A program made the translations under genes and the position numbers. Shown here one piece after another: positions 23,049 through 32,891 of a stretch of 46,466 nt of DNA. Source of the stretch: an uncultured Eubacterium sp. (GTDB taxonomy: Bacteria; Bacillota; Clostridia; Lachnospirales; Lachnospiraceae); NCBI GenBank assembly GCA_945920185.1, contig CAMEJP010000008.1:1-46466 (forward strand). Reading direction: 5' to 3'. Position 1 is the stretch's first letter. Each line of letters starts with the position of its first letter. The notes under the pieces are model-generated. The model had not been told where the DNA came from and did not search any database. It saw only the letters and a program-made list of their open reading frames with translations.

Positions 23049-23939
23049 ATGAATAAATTTATTATCTCTACCGATAACACGGCAGATTTGCCGGACAGCT
23101 TTATCAAAGAAAATGATATCGATATCCACAACCTTTTCTATTCCATTGATGATGTAGTATATGGTGCTGACAATGCTCTTGAGCCAAAAGAATTTTATTC
23201 CAGAATGAGAAACGGTGCCATGCCTACCACTATGGCATCTAATCCTGACGAAAGTGCCTCTCTTTTCAAGAAACGCATTGAACAGGGCTATGACATTATC
23301 CATATAGCATTTTCTTCAGGTCTGAGTTCTTCCTATAACAATGCCGTTATCGGAAAGGATATGGTACTTGAAGAATACCCTGACGCAAAAATCACCGTCA
23401 TAGATTCCCTTTCCGCTTCCATGGGCGAGGGACTTCTGGTATATAAGGCTATAATGCAGGCTAAAGCCGGCAAATCATATGACGAAGTAGTTTCATATAT
23501 TGAAGAGAACAAGCTTCACATTTCACATCAGTTTACGGTTGATGACCTCGGTCATCTTTACAGAGGCGGACGTGTTTCAAAGACCGCTGCCGTATTGGGA
23601 ACCATCGTCGGAATAAAGCCGATTCTCCATGTCAATGATGAGGGAAAGCTCATACCTGTCGCAAAGGTACGAGGCAGAAAAAAGTCTCTTATAACTCTTG
23701 TTGACAACATGGAAATGTCTATGGGCAAATACAGAGAACTCAACGACGTAGTATTCATAAGCCACGGAGACGCTCTTGAAGACGCAGAATTTGTAGGAAA
23801 TCTTATCAAAGAACGTTTTGGAATAACAAACATAGTATACAATATGATATGCCCTACAATAGCCTCTCACTCAGGTCCCGGTACTATCGCTCTGTTCTTT
23901 ATGGCAGAGGACAGACTCGCAAGCAATGTAAGTAAATAA
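23049..23939 (+). CDS. DegV-family fatty-acid-binding protein
   Basis: The protein of 296 residues matches the DegV family: N-terminal TDNTADLP, the MPTTMASNPDE segment, [36 protein letters not shown] and the C-terminal ISHGDALEDA with SHSGPGTIALFF. DegV proteins bind fatty acids, and some act as FakB carriers that present them to the kinase FakA. ATG 23049 follows AAGGAG; a longer frame to 23019 lies inside the promoter. It is a single gene with its own promoter and terminator. Confidence 0.93.
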   Translation: MNKFIISTDNTADLPDSFIKENDIDIHNLFYSIDDVVYGADNALEPKEFYSRMRNGAMPTTMASNPDESASLFKKRIEQGYDIIHIAFSSGLSSSYNNAVIGKDMVLEEYPDAKITVIDSLSASMGEGLLVYKAIMQAKAGKSYDEVVSYIEENKLHISHQFTVDDLGHLYRGGRVSKTAAVLGTIVGIKPILHVNDEGKLIPVAKVRGRKKSLITLVDNMEMSMGKYRELNDVVFISHGDALEDAEFVGNLIKERFGITNIVYNMICPTIASHSGPGTIALFFMAEDRLASNVSK

Positions 23940-23948
23940 AACACTTTA

Positions 23949-23981
23949 AAAAGAACTGCCCGAAATGAGCAGTTCTTTTTT
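23949..23981. terminator. Bidirectional terminator between degV-type and downstream convergent gene
   Basis: AAAAAGAACTGC and GCAGTTCTTTTTT form a stem with A-run and T-run on the two sides, suitable for both strands. Confidence 0.9.
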
Positions 23982-23997
23982 ATGTGACCGTTTTCTG

Positions 23998-24459
23998 TTA
24001 TTTCAGCATAGACTTCTCATCTACTTTAATTTTCTTAGCCACTCCGGCATTCTTTCTGATTCTTATGGATTTCATTAAACCAAAGGAAATACCTGCAATC
24101 ACAAGTAAAACACCTGATATCACAGCAATCCATGCAAAGCTTACAAAAGCATTTGGCTTTTTCTTAAGAAGATTGTTTTTGTCTGATACTACATAGTATA
24201 ACTTTTCGCTCTGACCCTTTGAAGGCTCTGTGTCATATGTGTATTCCCTGACTATCTCCTCATCCATACGGTTGAAGAGCACCTGAGCCTTATACTCTGT
24301 GTCAGATATTTTTTCCCACGAAGTTACATAGCCTCCGATTTCTCTTACGGAATCGTCGCTCTTAGCAAGATACATATATGTTATAAAGCAAGCCACTGAC
24401 AAAATAAGTGTCACAACAGATACTACCTTTAAAATTTTTCTTTTATTAGTTGGTGTCAT
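23998..24459 (-). CDS. Small two-segment membrane protein of unknown function
   Basis: The protein of 153 residues has a membrane segment at about 12-30, an extracytoplasmic region of about 70 residues with strand-like character (GGYVTSWEKISDTEYKAQVLF), a second segment at about 105-127, and a basic cytoplasmic tail (KSIRIRKNAGVAKKIKVDEKS). The family is not recognised with confidence. The arrangement is similar to the membrane protein at 32907-33842. It lies 15 bp after purL on the same strand and ahead of a terminator, so it is probably the last gene of the purL transcript. Confidence 0.7.
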   Translation of the reverse strand: MTPTNKRKILKVVSVVTLILSVACFITYMYLAKSDDSVREIGGYVTSWEKISDTEYKAQVLFNRMDEEIVREYTYDTEPSKGQSEKLYYVVSDKNNLLKKKPNAFVSFAWIAVISGVLLVIAGISFGLMKSIRIRKNAGVAKKIKVDEKSMLK

Positions 24460-24474
24460 ATGAATTAATTCCTC

Positions 24475-27400
24475 CTACTTGAAATACTCTACGCCTGACT
24501 CAAATATCTTTAAGTCCTGCTCGCCATATATATTGATAGCTACCGACTGTCCGCGTCTCTCTGAATGAGCCATCTTTCCAAGACATCTTCCGTCCGGGCT
24601 TGTAATACCTTCAATAGCCATATATGAACCGTTTACATTCCATTCTTCGTCCATGCTTACGTTTCCGTCCAAATCACAATACTGTGTAGCAACCTGACCG
24701 TTTGCAAACAGCTTGTCAAGCCATTCCTTAGGTGCAACAAATCTTCCCTCTCCGTGAGAAGCAGGATTTGTATATACACCGCCAAGAACTGCGTTCTTAA
24801 GCCAAGGCGACTTATTTGTAACTACCTTAGTGTATACCATCTTGGAAATGTGTCTGTTGATGGTATTAAATGTAAGCGTAGGTGAAGACTCATTCTGTCC
24901 TACTATCTCTCCGTTTGGCACAAGTCCCAGCTTTATCAGTGCCTGGAAACCGTTACATATACCAAGGGCAAGTCCGTCACGCTCGTTAAGCAGCTTCATA
25001 ACCGCCTCTTTAAGTTTTGCATTTCTGAAAGCCGTAGCAAAGAACTTAGCTGAGCCGTCCGGTTCATCACCTGCACTAAATCCGCCCGGGAACATAATAA
25101 TCTGTGCATTGTTTATAGACTTTTCAAACACATCAACAGATTCTCTTATTCCCTGTGCGTCAAGATTTCTGAATACCTTGACATCTACATTTGCACCTGC
25201 ACGCTCAAAAGCCTTTTTGCTGTCATACTCACAGTTAGTACCCGGGAACACAGGGATAAATACCGTAGGCTTTGCCACTTTATTTTTGCAAATGTATATA
25301 TCCTTTGTATCATACAGTTTACTTTCAACCGGAGTTGTATCCTTTGAAGCCTTTGTAGGGAATACCTTTTCAAGAGGCTTCTTCCATGCCTCAAGAGCTT
25401 CCTTAATGTCAATCACGGTGCCGTATGCTTCAAATGCAGCATTATCGGTAACTTCACCCACAAGTTCATACTTGTAATTTACCTTGTCAAGCTTGTCTGC
25501 CGGCACTTCAGCCACAATATTTCCGTACTCTTTTGCAATAAGCATATTCTTATCATACGAATCTGCAATCTTAACTCCGAGCATATTACCGAATGCCATC
25601 TTGCTTACTGCCGCAAGCACACCCTTTCCGTCAAGTGCATAAGCCGATACGATGACACCGTCAGCCATGAGCTTTGCAATAGCTCCATACATTTCTTTAA
25701 TCTGCTCATAATCCGGCAAATCATATTCATTCTTGACTATACTGAACTTAACCAGCTTATTTCCCGGTGCTTTAAGCTCCGGAGTAATGATATCCTTTTC
25801 CTCAGCAATATCTACCGCAAATGATACAAGGGTCGGCGGAACATCTATATCGTTAAATGTACCTGACATACTGTCCTTACCGCCGATAGACGGAAGTCCG
25901 AAGCCAAGCTGTGCCTCATAAGCGCCGAGAAGTGCAGCAAACGGCTGGCTCCAACGCCTTTTATCCTCTGTCATTCTTCTGAAATATTCCTGGAATGTAA
26001 ATCTAATCTTTCTGTAATCTCCGCCCGCTGCCACAATCTTTGCAACAGACTCTATTACTGCATATGTTGCTCCATGGTATGGACTCCACTTAGAAAGGTA
26101 TGGGTCAAAACCATAGCTCATCATAGTAACGGTATCACATTTTCCCGTAAGCACAGGGAGCTTTGCTACCATAGTCTGAACAGGAGTAAGCTGATACTTT
26201 CCGCCAAACGGCATATACACCGAACCGGCTCCTATAGAGCCGTCAAACATCTCGACAAGACCCTTTTGTGAACATACATTAAGGTCTGAAAGTGTATTAA
26301 GCCATGCAGCCCTAACATCATCAGTATCGCTCTTCTCATCAAAGAAGCACTCCGCCTTTGACGGCATATCCACAGCCACATCTGTTTCCTGATGTGCTCC
26401 GTTGGTATCAAGAAAAGCTCTGCTGATATTGACAATTTCCTTGCCTCGCCAAGAAAGTACAAGTCTTGGTTCCTCTGTAACCACTGCCACACGGGTAGCC
26501 TCAAGGTTTTCCTCGGCAGCATATTTCATAAATTCATTTACATTCTTAGGATCTACCACAACAGCCATACGCTCCTGTGATTCGGATATGGCTATCTCGG
26601 TTCCGTCAAGACCTGCGTACTTTTTAGGTACAAGGTCGAGATTAACCTTAAGTCCGTCAGCCAGCTCACCGATAGCAACCGATACGCCGCCTGCACCGAA
26701 GTCATTACATTTCTTTATAAGTCTGCTTACTTCTTCACGTCTGAATAATCTTTGTATTTTACGCTCTGTAGGGGCATTACCTTTCTGAACCTCAGCTCCG
26801 CATGTCTCGATGGATGCTTCCGTATGCACCTTAGAAGAACCTGTGGCACCGCCGCAGCCGTCACGTCCCGTTCTTCCTCCGAGAAGAATAATTACATCTC
26901 CCGGGTCTGAAGTTTCTCTTATAACGGCACGTCTTGGAGCAGCACCCATTACCGCTCCTATCTCCATTCTTTTTGCCACATAATCAGGATGATATATCTC
27001 GCCTACATATCCTGTGGCAAGACCTATCTGATTTCCGTATGAGCTGTATCCGCTGGCAGCTCCGCGCACCAGTTTTTTCTGCGGAAGCTTACCCTTAAGT
27101 GTCTCATCTATGGAAACGGTAGGATCTGCCGCACCCGTAACACGCATAGCCTGATATACATAGGTACGTCCTGAAAGCGGGTCTCTGATAGCACCGCCAA
27201 GACATGTAGCAGCACCACCGAACGGTTCAATCTCCGTAGGATGGTTATGTGTTTCATTCTTAAAGTTTACAAGCCACTCCTCAGTAACACCGTCTACCTG
27301 TACAGGAACGACAATACTGCAGGCATTTATCTCGTCAGATTCCTCCTGATCTGCAAGCTTTCCCTCTTTTTTAAGCTTTCTCATAGCCATAAGAGCAAGG

Positions 27401-28230
27401 TCCATAAGGCATACAAACTTGTCATCCCTGCCCTTAAAAATCTCTTCCCTGTCTGCAAGATACCTGTTATATGTATCCACTATCGGCTTATTGTAAAAAC
27501 CTTCGTCAAACTCAACATTTTTAAGTTCGGTAGAAAAAGTAGTATGACGGCAATGGTCTGACCAGTATGTATCAAGCACCCTTATCTCCGTCATGGAAGG
27601 GTCACGTTTCTCTTCATTTTTGAAATATTTCTGAATATGCAAAAAATCCTTAAATGTCATTGCAAGGTTAAGCGAACCGTACAATTCTTTCAGCTTGTCC
27701 TCTCCCATATCGCAGAAGCCGTCAAATATAATAACATCCTCCGGCTCTTCAAAATTAGTTACAAGTGTTTCCGGCTTGTCAACACTTGCAAGTCTTGAAT
27801 CTACCGGGTTAAGGCAGTGATTCTGTATCTTTTTAAGTTCCTCGCCGTCTATTCCTCCTGATATGACATATGTTGTTGCAGATTTGATAATAGGCGTCTC
27901 ATTTTCATTAAAAAACTTAACACACTGTTCTGCCGAATCTGCTCTCTGGTCAAACTGTCCAGGCAGATATTCTACTGAAAAGCTCACATCCTGCGCCGAA
28001 ACCGGAAACTCTTCTTCGTATACATTATCTACAGGCGGTTCTGAAAATACGGTAGTAAGCGCCTTCCTGTAAGTATCCTCTGACAAATTCTCAATGTCAT
28101 ATCTTATGAGAACTCTTACGTCCGTAACCTTTTTTATGCCTAAGTAGCTGTGAATCTCTTCTTTTAACTCCTTAGCCTTGACAGCAAAAGGTTCTTTCTT
28201 CTCCACAAACACTCTTTTTACCTTGCTCAT
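24475..28230 (-). CDS. purL: Phosphoribosylformylglycinamidine synthase, single-chain form
   Basis: The protein of 1251 residues converts FGAR to FGAM with glutamine and ATP, the fourth step of purine synthesis. It is the large fused form rather than the separate PurS/PurQ/PurL proteins. An N-terminal PurS-like region is followed by the two synthetase halves (DTYWSDHCRHTTFSTEL, NETHNHPTEIEPFGGAATCLGGAIRDP, SIGGKDSMSGTF). The C-terminal glutaminase has FPGTNCEYD, MFPGGFSAGDEPDG and the nucleophile cysteine in LGICNGFQALIKLG. Start ATG 28230 has SD GGAGG. A promoter lies at 28264-28292. Confidence 0.96.
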   Translation of the reverse strand: MSKVKRVFVEKKEPFAVKAKELKEEIHSYLGIKKVTDVRVLIRYDIENLSEDTYRKALTTVFSEPPVDNVYEEEFPVSAQDVSFSVEYLPGQFDQRADSAEQCVKFFNENETPIIKSATTYVISGGIDGEELKKIQNHCLNPVDSRLASVDKPETLVTNFEEPEDVIIFDGFCDMGEDKLKELYGSLNLAMTFKDFLHIQKYFKNEEKRDPSMTEIRVLDTYWSDHCRHTTFSTELKNVEFDEGFYNKPIVDTYNRYLADREEIFKGRDDKFVCLMDLALMAMRKLKKEGKLADQEESDEINACSIVVPVQVDGVTEEWLVNFKNETHNHPTEIEPFGGAATCLGGAIRDPLSGRTYVYQAMRVTGAADPTVSIDETLKGKLPQKKLVRGAASGYSSYGNQIGLATGYVGEIYHPDYVAKRMEIGAVMGAAPRRAVIRETSDPGDVIILLGGRTGRDGCGGATGSSKVHTEASIETCGAEVQKGNAPTERKIQRLFRREEVSRLIKKCNDFGAGGVSVAIGELADGLKVNLDLVPKKYAGLDGTEIAISESQERMAVVVDPKNVNEFMKYAAEENLEATRVAVVTEEPRLVLSWRGKEIVNISRAFLDTNGAHQETDVAVDMPSKAECFFDEKSDTDDVRAAWLNTLSDLNVCSQKGLVEMFDGSIGAGSVYMPFGGKYQLTPVQTMVAKLPVLTGKCDTVTMMSYGFDPYLSKWSPYHGATYAVIESVAKIVAAGGDYRKIRFTFQEYFRRMTEDKRRWSQPFAALLGAYEAQLGFGLPSIGGKDSMSGTFNDIDVPPTLVSFAVDIAEEKDIITPELKAPGNKLVKFSIVKNEYDLPDYEQIKEMYGAIAKLMADGVIVSAYALDGKGVLAAVSKMAFGNMLGVKIADSYDKNMLIAKEYGNIVAEVPADKLDKVNYKYELVGEVTDNAAFEAYGTVIDIKEALEAWKKPLEKVFPTKASKDTTPVESKLYDTKDIYICKNKVAKPTVFIPVFPGTNCEYDSKKAFERAGANVDVKVFRNLDAQGIRESVDVFEKSINNAQIIMFPGGFSAGDEPDGSAKFFATAFRNAKLKEAVMKLLNERDGLALGICNGFQALIKLGLVPNGEIVGQNESSPTLTFNTINRHISKMVYTKVVTNKSPWLKNAVLGGVYTNPASHGEGRFVAPKEWLDKLFANGQVATQYCDLDGNVSMDEEWNVNGSYMAIEGITSPDGRCLGKMAHSERRGQSVAINIYGEQDLKIFESGVEYFK

Positions 28231-28263
28231 ATGTAACCTCCGAGTCTAAAATAATCAAATATT

Positions 28264-28292
28264 ATCATATCATATTTTGATAGCAAATACAA
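28264..28292 (-). promoter_or_regulatory. Promoter of purL
   Basis: Minus-strand TTGTAT (28287-28292), a 17-bp spacer and TATGAT (28264-28269), 33 bp upstream of the start codon. An overlapping second TATGAT lies at 28269-28274. Confidence 0.6.
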
Positions 28293-28319
28293 GAAATTTC
28301 ATTGATTTACTAAAGACTG

Positions 28320-30680
28320 TCATTCAATATTTTCCCAAAATTTTCGGCTGGTATGGGATACCGTCTGTGCATTTACCTCTTCGTAATCAGCCCATTCTCT
28401 CGGAAAAATACTTCTGTAACGGCTTCCGAGAAATCTCTCATCTAACAGAGCAAGTATTCCCACATCGCTTTCTGTTCTTATAAGTCTGCCTGCCGCCTGC
28501 ATAACCTTATTCATTCCCGGGTACTCATACGCGTACTCGTATCCGTTATCTGCGTATGTGTTAAAATAGTCCTTTAAAAGTTCTCTCTCGGTGCACACCT
28601 GAGGGAGTCCCGTTCCCACAATGATATTTCCTATGAGAGCATCTCCTCTCATATCAATTCCTTCGGAAAATATCCCTCCAAGCACCAGAAAACCTATATG
28701 TGTCCGCTCATTTTCCTTTCTGAAGCCGTCAAGAAAAATCTCCCTTGATTCTTCATCCATATTCGAAGACTGCACACTTACACTGTACTTATCCTCAAAC
28801 ATGGTCACAAAAATCTGATACACATCAAGCATATATCTGTATGACGGGAAAAACACAAAGTAATTGCCCTTCTTTGCCGAAACTATATCGTCTATATAAC
28901 GGCATATTTTGTTGTATTCGGCAGCATTTCTTCTTACATATCTGCTTGTGACGTCATTGGCTATCAAAAGTTTTCTTCTGCCTGTATCAAACACGGACTT
29001 TGCATAGACTGCATAATCATCTGCATCGCTCAGCATATCCTTAAAATATGTCACAGGAAGCAGCGTAGCCGAAAAAAATATGGTACTTATGCCTTTATTC
29101 ATTCTCTCTTTAAGCCTTCCCGACGTCTTTACGCAAAATTCTTTGAGAAAGAAACCCCGCTCACTGTCGGTATCCGTATACAAAATGTAATCCTCTTCCA
29201 TATTTTCACCCATATTGAGAAAATGCCTGACCGAAAAATAAAATGACAGTATATCTTCCTTATGCTCTATTCCTGCATTTTCCTCCAGAAATTGTGCCAT
29301 AAGTTCTCCTACTCTGTTAAGGCTTACCATAAATTCAGATATATCATCATGAACCGTACACCCTTCACTTTCCTTCCTGTATTCAAGCATAATCCTGTTG
29401 CACTTATTAAGCGCAGCCGTCAGTTTGTTCTTTCGCTTTCCTATAAGCTTTTTAACATTCAGGAAATCCTCTTTGTACAGAACTGCACTGTACATTTCCC
29501 TTGCACGGTCTATAAGATTATGTGCTTCGTCCACAAGAAATACATAGTCTCCTCGCACATTTTCCATAAAAAATCTTTTGAGATATACATTTGGGTCAAA
29601 CACATAATTATAATCGCATATTACGGCATCACACCAGTATGCACTGTCAAGACTCATTTCAAACGGACACACATTATGTTTTTTTGAATATTCTGCCACC
29701 GTATCCCTGTCTATCATGTTTTCATGCGTGACCATATCAAATACGGCATCATTTACCCTGTCAAAATGACCTTTTGCATAGGGACAGTTGTCCGGATTGC
29801 AAGCCATATTTTCACACGGACATATCTTTTCTTTAGCGGTAATGACAAGTACGGTTGCCGACAGTCCATTATTCTTAAGCATATCAAAAGTATCGTAAGC
29901 CACGGTTCTTGTTATGCTCTTTGCAGTAAGATAAAAAATTTTATCGGCTATCCCCTCCCCAAGTGCCTTGACGCTTGGGAACACTGTTGACAGGGTTTTC
30001 CCGACACCCGTGGGTGCTTCTATAAACAAAGGCTTGTTAAGTTTAATCGCTTTGTATACATTTACCACCAAATCTTTCTGTCCGTCACGGTAAGTAAAAG
30101 GAAATTCCAGCTTCTTTATGGACATATTTCTGTCAAGCCTTGCCCTATGAATATATGATATCCATTTTTCAAACCCTGCCAGAACACCTTCAAACCAGGT
30201 TTCAATCTCTTTTCTGTCATATTCATAATGAAATCTCTTTATAATCTCGGTGTCTATGTCACAGTAGGTCATCTGAATATTGATGTTGTCGTCATCATTG
30301 TCCCTGAGATACATATAGGCATAACACATTGCCTGTGCCTTGTGCAGTTCTTTCGCCTCCGTAAGGTAGCTAAGGTCGCAGTACATGGTCTTAATCTCAT
30401 CAACGGTAACGCCTTTATCATTGACAATGATACCGTCTGCCCTGCCCTCCACACATATCTTATATTCTTCATAATCAAAGTATGTTGCGAGTTTTACTTC
30501 AGCAGTATAATCCGAGCCCATCTTCTTTTGAATTTTTCTGTGAAGCCTGCTGCCTTCAAGCATGGCATCCGTATTGATGGCATCGTCGCCTGTTCTGTCA
30601 TCGATATCTCCGCTTCTTAGCACAAACTCTATAAGATTTCTCACAGACACTCTGTATATTCCGTCTTTATAAGTATACAT
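28320..30680 (-). CDS. Fused PD-(D/E)XK nuclease and XPD/DinG-type DNA helicase
   Basis: The protein has 786 residues. Residues about 40-125 carry RecB/Cas4-type nuclease motifs: D82 (GRADG), E95 and K97 (DEIKT), and QxxxY at 116-120. Residues about 190-780 are a superfamily 2 helicase: Walker A EAPTGVGKT (221-229), an iron-sulfur cysteine set (CPCENMAC, NCPYAKGH, CPFEM), the DEAH box (LVDEAH) and C-terminal motif VI (QAAGRLIRTESDVG). XPD-type helicases unwind DNA 5' to 3'; the nuclease could cut the displaced strand. SD GAGG lies in a repeat shared with the nadE leader. It follows the radical-SAM pair by 64 bp and is probably in the same SOS unit. Confidence 0.9.
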   Translation of the reverse strand: MYTYKDGIYRVSVRNLIEFVLRSGDIDDRTGDDAINTDAMLEGSRLHRKIQKKMGSDYTAEVKLATYFDYEEYKICVEGRADGIIVNDKGVTVDEIKTMYCDLSYLTEAKELHKAQAMCYAYMYLRDNDDDNINIQMTYCDIDTEIIKRFHYEYDRKEIETWFEGVLAGFEKWISYIHRARLDRNMSIKKLEFPFTYRDGQKDLVVNVYKAIKLNKPLFIEAPTGVGKTLSTVFPSVKALGEGIADKIFYLTAKSITRTVAYDTFDMLKNNGLSATVLVITAKEKICPCENMACNPDNCPYAKGHFDRVNDAVFDMVTHENMIDRDTVAEYSKKHNVCPFEMSLDSAYWCDAVICDYNYVFDPNVYLKRFFMENVRGDYVFLVDEAHNLIDRAREMYSAVLYKEDFLNVKKLIGKRKNKLTAALNKCNRIMLEYRKESEGCTVHDDISEFMVSLNRVGELMAQFLEENAGIEHKEDILSFYFSVRHFLNMGENMEEDYILYTDTDSERGFFLKEFCVKTSGRLKERMNKGISTIFFSATLLPVTYFKDMLSDADDYAVYAKSVFDTGRRKLLIANDVTSRYVRRNAAEYNKICRYIDDIVSAKKGNYFVFFPSYRYMLDVYQIFVTMFEDKYSVSVQSSNMDEESREIFLDGFRKENERTHIGFLVLGGIFSEGIDMRGDALIGNIIVGTGLPQVCTERELLKDYFNTYADNGYEYAYEYPGMNKVMQAAGRLIRTESDVGILALLDERFLGSRYRSIFPREWADYEEVNAQTVSHTSRKFWENIE

Positions 30681-30685
30681 ATTTT

Positions 30686-30731
30686 CCTCACATTCCGAAG
30701 CGTTGGCGCAGACTACGATATCCGATGTGTC
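30686..30731. repeat. Dispersed repeat carrying the SD of the helicase gene
   Basis: CCTCACATTCCGAAGCGTT on the plus strand is the complement of the helicase SD region. The same sequence with one difference occurs at 45814-45832 before nadE, and similarity extends to a shared TCCGATGT further on. A shorter version (CCGAAGCGTG) is at 39516-39525 before dapB. Confidence 0.75.
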
Positions 30732-30744
30732 ATAATGTCAGATA

Positions 30745-31479
30745 TCACATATACTTTCTGTATATAAGAGGCATATTCTGTCTCTGTAGATTCCTGTTTT
30801 CCCGCTCTTTTATCATAATACTTTCAAAAAATGTATTCCAAAGGTCGGTATACTCATCCTTTCTGTCTCTTAAAGCCTCTATGTATCCGTCCTCTACGTA
30901 CACAAATACAGGCTTTGAATCAGCTTTGTGAAAGGCTGCCTTTTTTCTTTTAACATCTATTATAACAAAATTTTCAACAAACAGTCTGTCGCAAAAATAA
31001 TCCGTAACCATGCCCAGTATGTCATTTTGCGGTTCAAATCTTGCAACAAGCGACCTGTCGTATTGTTCAAATCTCAAAAATCCCATATATCTGTGACTTT
31101 CATGCCATACCTTTTTACGAAGCATAACCACTCTGCACACCCATTTGTCACCCATATATTCAAGAACTTTCTTTCCGACTTTTACTCCTAATATCATAAA
31201 TCTGTATATAGCCTCGCCACGGTCAGCTTCGTCAGACATCGCTGCATAACAGATATATTCATATGCCTCGTATGATATTTTGTTCAGTATGGTATCAGTT
31301 ACCTTAGCTGCTATATCAGCATCCGCCTCTACATTCTCATATTCCGCAAACAGTTCCATATCTGTGTTGCCTATGGATATCTCCGTTCGCGAGGTTCCTA
31401 TATGCCATGCTCTGTATATGGCACAAAATATGCCCTCAAGGCTGCCGTCGCACACGCATACAATCTTCTTAGCGTTCAT
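30745..31479 (-). CDS. Radical-SAM-associated DNA metabolism protein (TIGR03915-type)
   Basis: The protein of 244 residues begins with IVCVCDGSLEGIFCAIYRAW, the typical start of the family named as probable DNA metabolism proteins found next to a radical-SAM DNA repair protein. The C-terminal half resembles DUF4130 (HRYMGFLRFEQ, YDRSLVARFEPQNDIL, FCDRLFVENFVIID). Its start codon directly follows the stop of the radical-SAM gene (TAGATG), so the two are translationally coupled. The biochemical role is not known; a partner in base recognition or repair is inferred from the fixed pairing. Confidence 0.85.
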   Translation of the reverse strand: MNAKKIVCVCDGSLEGIFCAIYRAWHIGTSRTEISIGNTDMELFAEYENVEADADIAAKVTDTILNKISYEAYEYICYAAMSDEADRGEAIYRFMILGVKVGKKVLEYMGDKWVCRVVMLRKKVWHESHRYMGFLRFEQYDRSLVARFEPQNDILGMVTDYFCDRLFVENFVIIDVKRKKAAFHKADSKPVFVYVEDGYIEALRDRKDEYTDLWNTFFESIMIKERENRNLQRQNMPLIYRKYM

Positions 31480-32820
31480 CTATCCTGACACCTCCCCGCA
31501 GACATCAAACAGGGAGAGCTGTTCATATATCTCATGACTTTCAAGCTGCTTTACATACGGATTTTCCACGCCGACAAGATTACGGGTAATATAATTTTCA
31601 TCCATCTTTGTATTATACATCATTCTTCCGCTACAGGTAATAAAATACAAAGCTCTTTTTAACACTACCCCTAGCTTTTTCAAATCCGCAAAATCAAGTA
31701 TTGCATGCCGCCTTGCTGCCACTATTCTTTTCGCACTGGTAACGCCTATTCCCGGTACACGAAGCAGCGTGTTATAATCTGCTTTATTAACTTCCACCGG
31801 GAAGTGTTCCAGATGAGTTACTGCCCAGTCACACTTCGGGTCAAGAAATACATTGAAATCCGGCTTTTTCTCTGATAAAAGTTCATTTGCCTTAAATCCA
31901 TAATATCTTAACAGAAAATCAGCCTGATACAGACGATGCTCTCTTAAAAGCTGAGGTCCTCTGCTGGTATCCGGCAGTTCGCTGTCCTCATTTACATTTA
32001 TAAATGCCGAAAAGAAAACTCTTTTCAGGTCAAAATTCTTATATAGTGCTTCCGTAACTGCTATAAGCTCATAGTCACGCTCTTTTGTGGCTCCTACTAT
32101 CATCTGCGTACTCTGTCCGGCAGGCACGAAGATCTTCTTTTCATTCCTTAAGGCCGGACTCATATTATGATACGGCATAAGGGCATTCTTCTGCTCGAGA
32201 AGACTCCCCTTTATTGTATCGCGCACCTGCTTCATAGGCGTCAGAATGGACTTACGGCTTTTGTTTGGTGCAAGCCTTGCCAATCCGTCACCAGTCGGGA
32301 GCTCAAGGTTAATACTCATACGGTCTGCCATATATCCCATACGCTCTATAACCTCAGGAGCCGCACCCGGTATAGCCTTGACGTGTATATATCCGCCAAA
32401 ATGCTCTTCCTCACGCAAAAGCCTTATAGCCTCTAACATAAGCTCCATAGTGTGAGTAGGATTTTTGATTATGCCGGAGCTTAAAAATAAGCCTTCTATA
32501 TAGTTCCTTCTGTAAAACTCCATGGTGAGAGTGGCAATCTCCCTTGGAGTAAACGTAGTCCTAAGCACATCATTTGACCGCCTGTTAATACAGTATCTGC
32601 AGTCAAAAACACATTCGTTCGACATAAGTATTTTAAGAAGCGACACACATCTGCCATCACCTGAAAAGGCGTGGCAGATACCGCAGGCAGTAGTGTTTCC
32701 TATGCCTTTTTTGTTGCTTCTTCTGTCAGAGCCGCTTGATGTACATGCCACATCATATTTAGCCGCGTCCGACAATATTTTAAGTTTTTCATCAACAGAC
32801 AACTTATTCTGTATAATCAT
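31480..32820 (-). CDS. Putative DNA modification/repair radical SAM protein
   Basis: The protein has about 446 residues. The radical-SAM cluster motif is CVFDCRYC, preceded by a cysteine-containing stretch (CGICHAFSGDGRCVSLLKIL) typical of the TIGR03916 family, and RRNYIEGLFLSSGI follows. A helix-hairpin-helix (LLRVPGIGVTSAKRIVAARR, about 335-355) suggests DNA binding. ATG 32820 was chosen because the longer frames (to 32841 and 32883) overlap the promoter and the predicted transcription start near 32848. GGTGA lies five bases upstream. Two LexA-like boxes flank the promoter, so induction by DNA damage is likely. Its substrate lesion is unknown. Confidence 0.88.
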   Translation of the reverse strand: MIIQNKLSVDEKLKILSDAAKYDVACTSSGSDRRSNKKGIGNTTACGICHAFSGDGRCVSLLKILMSNECVFDCRYCINRRSNDVLRTTFTPREIATLTMEFYRRNYIEGLFLSSGIIKNPTHTMELMLEAIRLLREEEHFGGYIHVKAIPGAAPEVIERMGYMADRMSINLELPTGDGLARLAPNKSRKSILTPMKQVRDTIKGSLLEQKNALMPYHNMSPALRNEKKIFVPAGQSTQMIVGATKERDYELIAVTEALYKNFDLKRVFFSAFINVNEDSELPDTSRGPQLLREHRLYQADFLLRYYGFKANELLSEKKPDFNVFLDPKCDWAVTHLEHFPVEVNKADYNTLLRVPGIGVTSAKRIVAARRHAILDFADLKKLGVVLKRALYFITCSGRMMYNTKMDENYITRNLVGVENPYVKQLESHEIYEQLSLFDVCGEVSG

Positions 32821-32834
32821 ATCCTTCACCGCCA

Positions 32835-32848
32835 CAAACATTTGTTCT
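32835..32848. promoter_or_regulatory. LexA-like box overlapping the transcription start
   Basis: CAAACATTTGTTCT matches the Gram-positive LexA/DinR pattern GAAC-N4-GTTC (one mismatch in the left arm). It covers the start region predicted from the -10 box at 32855-32860. Confidence 0.75.
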
Positions 32849-32854
32849 GTTTTT

Positions 32855-32883
32855 ATTATAATACCTGCGCGGTAAAGGGTCAA
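32855..32883 (-). promoter_or_regulatory. Promoter of the radical-SAM repair operon
   Basis: Minus-strand TTGACC (32878-32883), a 17-bp spacer and a perfect TATAAT (32855-32860). It lies between the two LexA-like boxes. Confidence 0.85.
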
Positions 32884-32891
32884 GAGTTTTT

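Noticed and set aside
31480-32883. Longer form of the radical-SAM protein starting at 32883
   Set aside because: The extra codons contain the -10 and -35 boxes and the predicted transcription start, so they cannot be translated from that promoter.
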